Shown in pieces: positions 8,280-19,300 of a stretch of DNA of 64,000 bases. The notes below the pieces were generated by a model, which did no database searches, was not told the DNA's origin, and was given only the letters and a program-made list of their open reading frames with translations. Every line of letters starts with the position of its first letter. The stretch's first letter is position 1. Position numbers and translations under genes: made by a program. Source of the stretch: Streptococcus hyointestinalis (GTDB lineage Bacteria; Bacillota; Bacilli; Lactobacillales; Streptococcaceae); the NCBI RefSeq assembly GCF_011039275.1, contig NZ_JAAKGB010000001.1, positions 248,001-312,000 on the forward strand, read 5' to 3'.

Positions 8280-8912
8280 CTAGTCTGTTATCTGTAGCTT
8301 TTTGAGGGCTTTCTTGTCCTTGATAGAGTAGTAGGGCTTGTCTTTTTCGAGGATACCATCCTTGGTCAGTTGCTGTAGGACACGGCTGACATGGCGGTAG
8401 CTAACACCAAAGGACTCGGCAAGGCGTGTGCGCTCTGGGCGAAAGCGGTCGCCCTCAGCGTGCTTTAGGATGTGAGTGGCTAGGCGCTCTTTTAGGGTGT
8501 AGGTGATGTTGGTGGTACTGCGGATATTTTGCTGATAGAGAGCTTGTGCCAGCTCTTTTCCGATATTGAGTAGAAAGCTAGCGTCGTTTAGGAGGTCATC
8601 CTCGAGGTGGGCTAGGGGCAGTTTTGCAATGGTGACTTTTGTCAGCGTGACGACCGAGGAGACATTTTTTTGCTGGGTGAGCAGCTCAATCTCCCCAATA
8701 AGAGCTGGTGCAGTCTTGGTATCAAGGATGTGCTCACGTCCATTGTAGAGCCTGCGTACGACCTTGATTTGCCCCTCAAGGATGTAGCAGAGGGCACCAA
8801 GTTTGTCGCCTTGGTGGCAAATGACCTCGCCAGCCTCAAGCTCATAGAGTCTGAGGTGTTTTTGGTATCTCTCTGGAAAAATCGCTGCCAAGTCAGCTCT
8901 GTAGTCTGTCAT
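8280..8912 (-). CDS. Crp/Fnr-family transcriptional regulator (YeiL-like)
   Basis: A 210-residue protein with an N-terminal cyclic-nucleotide-binding-like beta-barrel (about 20-115, including GEVICHQGDKLGALCYILEGQI) and a C-terminal winged helix (about 145-200, RLAESFGVSYRHVSRVLQQL as recognition region). It lacks the cysteine cluster of oxygen-sensing FNR proteins, so its ligand is unknown. It is transcribed divergently from an MFS transporter across 109 bases holding an operator-like palindrome (8942-8963), which suggests control of that transporter and perhaps itself. Confidence 0.85.
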   Translation of the reverse strand: MTDYRADLAAIFPERYQKHLRLYELEAGEVICHQGDKLGALCYILEGQIKVVRRLYNGREHILDTKTAPALIGEIELLTQQKNVSSVVTLTKVTIAKLPLAHLEDDLLNDASFLLNIGKELAQALYQQNIRSTTNITYTLKERLATHILKHAEGDRFRPERTRLAESFGVSYRHVSRVLQQLTKDGILEKDKPYYSIKDKKALKKLQITD

Positions 8913-8941
8913 TTACTCTGTTACTTGCTCCTTACTTTGTT

Positions 8942-8963
8942 AAATGGGACCAATGTCCTATTT
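8942..8963. promoter_or_regulatory. Operator-like palindrome between Crp/Fnr gene and MFS gene
   Basis: AAATGGGAC-CAAT-GTCCTATTT: nine-base arms with one mismatched pair and a four-base centre. Position between divergent genes and a Crp-like arm spacing make it a candidate binding site for the regulator encoded at 8280-8912. Confidence 0.45.
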
Positions 8964-9021
8964 TTATCATCTGATATTGATTATACTCTAATTATGCTAA
9001 AAAACAAGTAGGAAGGTCTCT

Positions 9022-10200
9022 ATGAAGAAACATTTAGAAAAGCTCAGTATTTTGTCTCTGTCTTTGATGTTGGTGTCGACATTTTCACCATCGTCAGCTC
9101 TGCCACAGATGATTGCTTTTTTTAAGACGCAGGGTATCGCAGCTAGTCGTGTGGAGTTTTTATTTTCCCTCTCGTCCTTTGCGGTTCTTGCCATGCTTCT
9201 TGTGACGTCTTGGTTGAGTCGCTTTATGTCAGAAAAGGCGATGATTATCACAGGGCTTCTCTTGGTGGCTTTTGGTGGGAGCTTGCCCGTGCTTGTGCAG
9301 GACTACGCCCTAGTCTATCTGTCACGGATTATCCTTGGCTTGGGACTTGGCTTTATCAATGCACGTGCCATTAGTATCATTAGTGAAAATTACCGTGGCG
9401 CTGAGCGCATGCAGATGTTAGGTATCAGAGGTTCTGTAGAGATTTTGGGAAATGCAGTGCTGACAGCTATCGTGGGACTCGTCCTTGGCTTTGGATGGTC
9501 AACTGCCTTTGCCATCTATCTCTTTGCTCTGCCTATCCTCATCTTTTACCTTTTGTGCTCACCTGCGAGTCAAGCAAAAGAAACTCCCAAAGTCACGCAA
9601 AAGTCTAAGGTGCGCTTTACCAAAAGAGAGCTGTCTATCATCATCGCTCTGGCTTTACTGGCAGGCTTTGCTATCAATATCAATAGCGCAAACACCCTAC
9701 GTATCCCTATCCTTATCACCAGTCTAGGCTTGGGAAGCGCTAGTCAGGCGAGCTTTATCCTCAGTATCATGATGTTGATGGGGATTGTCGCTGGTCTCTT
9801 TTTTGGAGGGCTACTAAAGCGCTTTGGCGTTTACCTCATCGTGCTCTCATTGCTTTTCCTAGCTTGCGGTTTAACACTCATCTCTCTAGCGCAAAATCTA
9901 CTGGTCATGTCGCTAGGGGCTATGATTTCAGGCTTTTTATACAGCATTATCGTCACGACCACTTTTAGTCTAGCGTCAGAAGTGGTGGAGGAGTCAAAGA
10001 TTGCTAGCGCAACGACCTTGATTTTGGTCTTTTGCCTACTGGGCGGAGCAAGTGCTTCTTATGTCTTGGAGCTCTTTGCTACTATCAGCCCATCCTACCC
10101 TGCTCAGCTGGTCTATGCCATGATGAGCCTGCTACTTGCCATGGTCGTCTTTATCGGACAAGCTCTCCTTACCTACCGCAGACGTGCTACTGGAAAATAA
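9022..10200 (+). CDS. MFS transporter
   Basis: A 392-residue protein with twelve hydrophobic segments and a central cytoplasmic loop (about 180-205, SQAKETPKVTQKSKVRFTKR). It has the layout of major facilitator superfamily exporters or anion importers. The segment YLSRIILGLGLGFINARAIS fits MFS helix 4, and loop 2-3 is short (SRFMSEKAM). Substrate cannot be read from the sequence. It is monocistronic, divergent from the Crp/Fnr regulator that probably controls it, and closed by a strong terminator. Confidence 0.85.
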   Translation: MKKHLEKLSILSLSLMLVSTFSPSSALPQMIAFFKTQGIAASRVEFLFSLSSFAVLAMLLVTSWLSRFMSEKAMIITGLLLVAFGGSLPVLVQDYALVYLSRIILGLGLGFINARAISIISENYRGAERMQMLGIRGSVEILGNAVLTAIVGLVLGFGWSTAFAIYLFALPILIFYLLCSPASQAKETPKVTQKSKVRFTKRELSIIIALALLAGFAININSANTLRIPILITSLGLGSASQASFILSIMMLMGIVAGLFFGGLLKRFGVYLIVLSLLFLACGLTLISLAQNLLVMSLGAMISGFLYSIIVTTTFSLASEVVEESKIASATTLILVFCLLGGASASYVLELFATISPSYPAQLVYAMMSLLLAMVVFIGQALLTYRRRATGK

Positions 10201-10231
10201 AAACAGCAAGGATATTTCCTTGCTGTTTTTG
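10198..10231 (+). terminator. Rho-independent terminator after the MFS gene
   Basis: AAACAGCAAGGA (10201-10212), loop TATT, TCCTTGCTGTTT (10217-10228), then TT. Confidence 0.85.
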
Positions 10232-10300
10232 TGTGTGCTTGAACACAATATAAAAGTAAATACCATTTATTGACATAAAAAAAGAAAACGAGCACTTTCT

Positions 10301-10329
10301 TTGCTAAAGTATTTTCTTAGAGATATAAT
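10301..10329 (+). promoter_or_regulatory. Promoter of the serine-rich-repeat adhesin gene
   Basis: TTGCTA (10301-10306), a 17-base spacer and TATAAT (10324-10329). The leader is about 60 bases and has a GGAGGA ribosome binding site about 10 bases before the ATG at 10399. Confidence 0.7.
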
Positions 10330-10398
10330 ATAATTGGGAAATTAGACATTTTTTAAAGATATATTATCTGTACTAGGAATTTGGAGGAATAGGAAAAT

Positions 10399-13300
10399 AT
10401 GAAAGGCAAAAAAGTTGGCAACAACTTTGGTGAGACATCTCACAAGTCTCGTGTTAAGATGCACAAGTCCGGTAAGCGCTGGGTGAGTGTCCTCATGTCA
10501 CAGCTTGGCTTGCTACGTCTCACTAAAGGAGCTAAAATAAACGACGTGACTATTAGTCAAGTTGAAGAAACACTTGATGATGTTTCGGTCTCACGTCATA
10601 TCTTAAAAGGAGCAGCAGCCCTTGGAGCTATTGCAGCAAGTGGTGTTGCTAGTCAGACGGCTCTGGCTGAGGAGACACCAGCTATTGAGACTGAAACCTC
10701 AACAGATACGCTAGTGGGGACTGATGTTGTTGCTATGTCATCAAGTAGCACAACTGCAGACGACACAGCAGCTCAGCCAGTGACAGTCACAGAAGCAACA
10801 ACGACAACAACTGCTGTTGATGAAGCTTCATTGTCACTATCAACTTCTGAGTCATTGAGCGTATCAAACTCTTTGTCTGAGTCTCAATCACTCAGCGAGT
10901 CAGTATCTGGGTCTATCTCCGAATCCGTCAGTGAGTCAGTGTCTGAATCTGCTTCAGAATCAGAGTCTGTAAGTAGCTCAGAATCGCAAAGCCAGTCTGA
11001 GTCAACCTCAGAGTCAGTAAGCGCTTCAGAATCACAAAGTACATCTGAAACATCAGAAACAAGCACAAGCAGTGAGATGACCACTACAGTAGCAACAGGT
11101 AGTTTGCGTGTTGCTAAAGACGCTCTAACAAAGGCAATCACTTCAAGCGAGTCTGTTGATTTGTCACAAATGACAACAGAAGAGCGTCAAGCTTACGAAG
11201 AAAAAGTAGCTGAAGCTAAGACAGTGCTTAGCACAGCAGAAGATTTGCTTGCGTCAGCCTCTGCTACACAAATGCAAATTGACTCTCTAACACAAAGAGC
11301 AAATGCACTTGCCAAAAGTTTACAAGCTACTAGTGCTACAGAAAGCAGCACAACTGTCAGAATACGCCGTGCGACAACGACAAGTACCGATGTTTCTTCA
11401 TGGGATGAGTTGACAGCAGCACTGCAAGACAGCACTATCACAGAAATCAATCTAAAAAATGATATCACTGCGACGACAGTATCAACTGCTGTCAGTCCAA
11501 CAACCACTACAGGATATAACTACGATGGTCATACCGTGACTATTAACGGTAATGGCTATACCATTACTTTTGGTAATAACGCCATTAAGAGTACGTCAAG
11601 TGTTGACTTAACGTTCAACAATGTCAATTTGTCAACGACAAATGCTAACGGTACTGTATTGACCAAGAGCAGTGGTAGTCTGACCTTCAAAGATACAACG
11701 TCAACAGGTGTTCTGTTTAACGGTAGTTCATCAACAGGTGTTGCTATCACTCTTGATGGTACTGTATCAAGTAGTCTAACAACAACTGGAACAGCTATCA
11801 TCACTGAAGCTGGCTCTGTAACGACAACTACAGCTAGTGCGGTTACACTCTCTCGTACAACAGATGGTGATGGTATCACCTTGAAAGCTGATGGCAGCTT
11901 GACAGTCGGTACCTTGAGTAATCTTACAATCACATTAAAAGATGGTACGGCTACAAACCTCGTTGCAACTGAAAAAACAGCAAATGCTGAAAATAATAAT
12001 ACAGCTATCCGTATTGTAAATGGTGGCGGTGGTTCTATCACTGTTGGTGACTCTTCAACACTGAACCTTAATGTCGGTCATGGTCGAGGTGTCCTAATGG
12101 GACAAACCTACACAAGTACCGCTGTTGATGCTAATCAAGAAAGCCTTAAAAAAAATAACGCTACGACCTTTACAGTAGGGGACAATGCAACCTTTAACTT
12201 CTACGGTCGTGACGGTGTTTACATGGGTAACAACTCATCATTTGTTGCTAGCGCAAACAGTAAGGTTAATTTCCAAAACTACGGAAATGGTATTGCCTTT
12301 GACATGGGTAACTCCAGTCTCTTCCAGGTGCTTTCAAATGCGGTTGTCAACTTGCAGTCAGACGGTAAGAGCAGTAGTGGTAGCTACGCTTATGGTAACT
12401 ACGTTGGTTTGAACGAAAATGGTCAAATCCGTGTTGAGAAAAACGGTACCCTCATCGTCAAAATGCAAAACCGTGGCGCTAACTACTACAATGATACGGT
12501 TGCTATTAATAGTACAGGTTCAAGCAGTCAAGCGATTTTCTACGTTGGTGAAAATGCGACACTTGATATCCAAGATGACAATACAGACTACTATGCCGAG
12601 TTGATTTCTGTACCATTGGGTAGTGGTACAACCCACAAGTATGTCTTTGATAATGTCCGCTATGTCAACTTGCAGCGCTACAATCCTATCACAGGACATA
12701 AAAATGCTGAAGGGAAATCACAAGGAAATCTGATTTACTTTGGTGCTAACGGTACTGTAGAAGGAACAGGGAACTATCGTATTTCTAAGTGGGAAAATGA
12801 ATCTGATACCACTGGTACGCCACTAAATGTCTGGTATGGTGTGCAAAGTTTCACAGTTCCTTATAAGAGCTTTAATCCATCTGGAAAAACAACGTCTATC
12901 AGTATCAATGGCGAGAACGATCCAACAAGTATTAGTGGTGATGGTGCCGGTACTGAATCTGGCGTCGCTTTCTCAGACCGTTATTCTGGATTTAACCCAG
13001 CTGAGTCACAGCGTTTGACCATTGAATCTCTTGATCGAGAAGGTGAAGAAACAACTGTTGCAACTAAAGTTGTTGACTATAATGTTGTTTATCGCTACAA
13101 TGCCGACTTAGCGCCAAATACAGCTGTTATTGTCCAACAAGGTAAGGACTCTGTAACACGTACGACAACAACGACGTACTATAAATACCATACCAACCAA
13201 GATGGTACGGTAACACAAACCATTGATACCACTAAAGGAACAAATGGCGTTACTACAGAGACAACAACCTTGATTTCTGGTCAAGATCTCATCATCGAGT

Positions 13301-16300
13301 ATGGACCACAAACCGCTACAGTCCGCTATATTGATGTAACAGATGCTAACAATCCAGTACAAATTGGTAGCGATGAGACATTTACAGGAGCTGTTGGGGA
13401 TAAACTTACAGATAGTTCTGGTGAGACCTACAGTCCTGAAAAAGTAGTTAGTCAATGGCCTAACTATGAAATCACCAATGATGACGGGTACTCAACAGAT
13501 GGTGGTGTCATCAAACAAGGGACTTATAACTTTGATAATCTGACAAATCCAAATATTATTACCGAAGATGGTGTTACTTATAAGATTAGCCCAGAAGTCG
13601 GCACGACAATCACTAGAACAGATAGTCAAGAGTATGACATTGAGGTTGTCAACCATTCATCAGAGTCTATTTCTGAGTCAGAAAGTAGATCTCAATCGCA
13701 AAGCGAGAGTGAGAGCCGCTCACAATCATTATCTGAAAGTCAGTCTCAGTCACAAAGTCAATCCCTATCGAACTCTATCTCAGAATCTATCTCTGAGTCA
13801 ACGAGAGAATCCGTTTCAGAATCTACTTCAGAGTCAACGAGAGAGTCAGTATCAGAATCCGTTTCAGAATCTGTCAGTGAGTCAGTCTCTAACTCTGTCT
13901 CAGAATCAATTCGTGAGTCTGTAAGTGAATCTATTTCAGAATCCGTGAGCGAGTCAGTCTCAGAGTCTATCTCAGAATCAGTGAGTGAATCCGTTTCAGA
14001 GTCCATCTCCGAATCCGTGAGCGAGTCAGTATCTGAGTCTATTTCCGAGTCTGTGAGTGAATCCGTGTCTGAGTCTATCTCAGAATCCGTCAGCGAATCT
14101 GTATCAGAGTCCATCTCAGAATCCGTAAGTGAATCTGTTTCAGAATCAATCTCAGAATCAGTGAGCGAGTCAGTTTCAGAATCTATCTCAGAGTCCGTAA
14201 GTGAATCCGTCTCAGAATCTATTTCAGAGTCCTTGAGCGAGTCAGTCTCAGAGTCAATCAGTGAATCTGTGTCTGAGTCTATCTCAGAATCAATCAGCGA
14301 ATCAGTATCAGAGTCTATCTCAGAATCCGTGAGCGAATCCGTCTCAGAATCTATTTCAGAGTCCTTGAGCGAATCTGTCTCAGAGTCTATCTCCGAGTCA
14401 GTGAGCGAATCCGTATCAGAGTCCATCTCAGAGTCCATCTCAGAATCAATCTCCGAGTCAGTGAGCGAGTCAGTTTCAGAATCTATTTCAGAGTCAATCA
14501 GTGAATCAGTCTCCAAATCTATCTCTGAGTCAGTAAGCGAATCCGTCTCAGAATCTATTTCAGAGTCAATCAGCGAATCCATCTCCGAGTCCTTGAGCGA
14601 ATCCGTCTCCGAATCTATCTCCGAGTCAGTGAGTGAATCCGTATCTGAGTCAATTTCAGAATCAGTGAGCGAGTCTGTATCCGAATCTATCTCTGAGTCC
14701 TTGAGTGAATCCGTCTCAGAATCTATTTCAGAGTCAATCAGCGAATCCATCTCCGAGTCCTTGAGCGAATCCGTCTCCGAATCCATCTCCGAGTCAGTGA
14801 GTGAATCCGTATCTGAGTCAATTTCAGAATCAGTGAGCGAGTCTGTATCCGAATCTATCTCTGAGTCCTTGAGTGAATCCGTCTCAGAGTCCATCTCAGA
14901 ATCGTTGAGCGAGTCAGTATCTGAGTCCATTTCAGAATCAGTGAGTGAATCTGTATCAGAGTCAATTTCAGAGTCAGTGAGCGAGTCCGTCTCCGAATCT
15001 ATCTCCGAGTCAATCAGTGAATCTGTTTCAGAATCCATCTCTGAGTCAATTAGCGAATCTGTATCAGAGTCAATCTCCGAGTCAGTTTCTGAATCTATCT
15101 CTGAGTCAGTAAGCGAGTCAGTCTCAGAATCCATCTCCGAGTCTGTGAGTGAATCCGTCTCCGAATCTATTTCAGAGTCAATCAGCGAATCTGTATCTGA
15201 GTCTATCTCAGAGTCAGTAAGTGAATCTGTATCTGAGTCAATTTCAGAATCAGTGAGTGAGTCAGTATCTGAGTCAATCTCAGAATCCGTCAGCGAATCC
15301 GTCTCCGAATCTATCTCTGAGTCAGTGAGCGAATCCGTCTCCGAATCCATCTCTGAGTCAGTATCAGAATCTATTTCTGAGTCAGTGAGCGAGTCAGTAT
15401 CAGAATCTATCTCAGAGTCCTTGAGCGAGTCAGTATCAGAATCTATCTCTGAGTCAGTGAGCGAATCAGTCTCAGAGTCCATCTCAGAATCAGTAAGCGA
15501 ATCTGTGTCTGAGTCTATTTCAGAATCAGTGAGCGAATCAGTCTCAGAGTCTATCTCAGAATCAGTGAGCGAATCAGTCTCAGAATCTATCTCTGAGTCC
15601 TTGAGTGAATCAGTCTCAGAGTCCATCTCAGAATCCTTGAGCGAGTCTGTTTCAGAATCTATCTCTGAGTCAGTGAGCGAATCAGTCTCCGAATCCATCT
15701 CTGAGTCAGTATCAGAATCTATTTCTGAGTCAGTGAGCGAGTCAGTATCAGAATCTATCTCAGAGTCCTTGAGCGAGTCAGTATCAGAATCTATCTCAGA
15801 GTCCGTGAGCGAATCAGTCTCAGAGTCCATCTCAGAATCAGTAAGCGAATCTGTGTCTGAGTCTATTTCAGAATCCTTGAGCGAATCAGTCTCAGAGTCT
15901 ATCTCAGAATCCTTGAGCGAATCAGTCTCAGAATCTATCTCTGAGTCCTTGAGTGAATCCGTATCAGAGTCCATCTCCGAATCCTTGAGCGAGTCAGTTT
16001 CTGAATCTATTTCTGAGTCAGTAAGTGAATCAGTCTCAGAATCTATCTCCGAGTCCGTGAGCGAATCTGTGTCTGAGTCAATTTCAGAATCAGTTAGCGA
16101 ATCCGTATCAGAGTCTATCTCCGAGTCAGTAAGTGAATCAGTCTCAGAATCCATCTCGGAGTCAGTTAGCGAATCTGTGTCTGAGTCAATTTCCGAGTCA
16201 GTTAGCGAATCCGTATCAGAGTCAATCTCCGAGTCAGTAAGTGAATCAGTCTCAGAATCCATCTCGGAATCAGTGAGCGAATCCGTATCAGAGTCCATCT

Positions 16301-19300
16301 CAGAATCCGTGAGTGAATCCGTATCAGAGTCTATCTCAGAGTCCTTGAGCGAATCTGTATCAGAATCTATCTCTGAATCAGTGAGCGAGTCCGTCTCAGA
16401 GTCCATCTCAGAATCAGTGAGCGAATCCGTATCAGAGTCCATCTCAGAGTCAGTGAGCGAATCCGTCTCCGAATCTATTTCAGAGTCAATCAGTGAATCT
16501 GTTTCAGAATCTATCTCAGAGTCAGTGAGCGAATCTGTTTCAGAATCCATCTCAGAATCCTTGAGCGAATCCGTTTCAGAATCCATCTCAGAGTCCTTGA
16601 GCGAATCCGTATCAGAGTCAATTTCAGAATCAGTGAGCGAATCTGTATCAGAATCTATCTCTGAGTCAGTAAGTGAATCCGTCTCAGAATCTATCTCCGA
16701 GTCCATCAGCGAATCTGTATCAGAGTCAATCTCAGAATCAGTAAGTGAGTCAGTCTCAGAATCTATCTCTGAGTCAGTTAGCGAATCTGTATCAGAATCC
16801 ATCTCAGAATCCTTGAGCGAATCCGTTTCAGAATCCATCTCTGAGTCCTTGAGCGAATCCGTATCAGAGTCAATTTCAGAATCAGTCAGCGAATCTGTAT
16901 CAGAATCTATCTCTGAGTCAGTAAGTGAATCCGTCTCAGAATCTATCTCCGAGTCCATCAGCGAATCTGTATCAGAGTCAATCTCAGAATCAGTAAGTGA
17001 GTCAGTCTCAGAATCTATCTCTGAGTCAGTTAGCGAATCTGTTTCAGAATCTATCTCTGAGTCATTGAGTGAGTCAGTTTCAGAATCTATCTCCGAATCA
17101 TTAAGCGAATCCGTCTCAGAATCTATCTCTGAGTCCGTAAGCGAATCTGTATCGGAATCAATTTCAGAATCCGTAAGTGAATCAGTTTCTGAGTCTATCT
17201 CCGAATCCGTCAGCGAGTCAGTGTCTGAGTCTATCTCCGAGTCCGTGAGTGAATCTGTCTCTGAGTCAATCAGCGAGTCCTTGAGCGAGTCTGTATCAGA
17301 GTCAATTTCAGAATCAGTGAGCGAGTCGGTCTCAGAATCTATCTCTGAGTCCTTGAGTGAGTCAGTCTCCGAATCTATCTCTGAGTCAGTGAGCGAATCT
17401 GTATCAGAGTCTATCTCAGAATCCGTTAGCGAATCTGTTTCTGAATCCATCTCAGAATCAGTGAGCGAGTCAGTCTCCGAATCTATTTCTGAGTCAATCA
17501 GCGAGTCAGTATCAGAGTCAGTCTCCGAGTCTATCTCTGAGTCAATCAGCGAATCAGTGTCTGAATCTATCTCAGAATCAGTGAGCGAATCTGTGTCTGA
17601 GTCCATCTCCGAGTCCGTAAGCGAATCCGTCTCAGAATCCATCTCCGAGTCAGTGAGCGAGTCAGTATCAGAGTCAATCTCAGAATCAGTGAGCGAATCT
17701 GTATCAGAGTCCATCTCAGAATCAGTAAGTGAATCAGTCTCCGAATCTATTTCTGAGTCAATCAACGAATCTGTGTCTGAGTCCATCTCAGAATCAATCA
17801 GTGAATCTGTATCAGAATCTATTTCTGAGTCCTTGAGCGAGTCCGTCTCAGAGTCTATCTCAGAATCAATCAGTGAATCTGTGTCTGAATCTATCTCAGA
17901 ATCAGTAAGTGAATCCGTCTCAGAGTCCATCTCAGAATCAGTAAGTGAATCTGTATCAGAGTCTATTTCAGAGTCAATCAGTGAGTCTGTATCAGAATCT
18001 ATCTCAGAATCATTAAGCGAATCCGTCTCAGAATCTATCTCCGAGTCCTTGAGCGAGTCCGTCTCAGAATCTATTTCAGAGTCAATCAGCGAATCTGTCT
18101 CAGAGTCTATCTCAGAATCCTTGAGCGAGTCCGTCTCAGAGTCAATTTCAGAATCAGTGAGCGAATCTGTTTCCGAGTCAATCAGCGAGTCCGTCTCCGA
18201 ATCTATTTCAGAGTCAATCAGTGAATTCGTGTCTGAATCCATCTCAGAGTCCGTGAGTGAATCCGTCTCAGAGTCCATCTCAGAATCCTTGAGCGAGTCA
18301 GTATCAGAATCTATTTCAGAGTCCTTGAGCGAGTCCGTCTCAGAGTCCATCTCAGAATCGGTCAGCGAATCCGTCTCAGAGTCTATCTCTGAGTCCGTAA
18401 GCGAATCCGTCTCCGAATCTATCTCTGAGTCCGTAAGCGAGTCCGTCTCCGAATCTATTTCAGAGTCCATCTCTGAGTCAGTGAGCGAATCCGTCTCAGA
18501 GTCCATTTCTGAGTCCATCAGCGAATCTGTATCCGAATCCATCTCCGAGTCAGTGAGCGAATCAGTATCAGAGTCAATTTCAGAGTCCGTGAGTGAATCT
18601 GTATCTGAGTCCATTTCAGAATCCTTGAGCGAATCCGTCTCAGAGTCCATCTCAGAATCAGTAAGTGAGTCCGTCTCAGAATCTATCTCTGAGTCCGTAA
18701 GCGAGTCAGTCTCCGAATCTATTTCAGAGTCCATCAGCGAATCTGTATCCGAATCCATCTCCGAGTCAGTGAGTGAATCTGTATCAGAGTCCATTTCAGA
18801 ATCAGTGAGTGAATCCGTATCAGAGTCTATCTCAGAATCCGTAAGCGAATCCGTCTCAGAATCTATCTCAGAGTCAGTAAGTGAATCCGTCTCAGAATCA
18901 ATCTCAGAATCAGTGAGCGAGTCAGTCTCTGAGTCAATCTCCGAGTCAGTAAGTGAATCCGTCTCAGAATCCATCTCTGAGTCCTTGAGCGAATTCGTAT
19001 CAGAGTCTATCTCAGAATCCGTAAGCGAGTCTGTATCAGAGTCTATCTCAGAGTCAGTAAGTGAGTCTGTTTCAGAATCAATCTCCGAGTCCTTGAGCGA
19101 ATCCGTTTCTGAATCCATCTCCGAGTCAATTTCAGAATCAGTGAGCGAGTCAGTCTCTGAGTCAATCAGCGAATCCGTCTCAGAATCCATTTCAGAATCC
19201 GTAAGCGAGTCAGTATCAGAGTCTATCTCAGAATCAGTGAGTGAATCAGTATCAGAGTCTATCTCCGAGTCCTTGAGCGAATCCGTCTCTGAATCCATCT

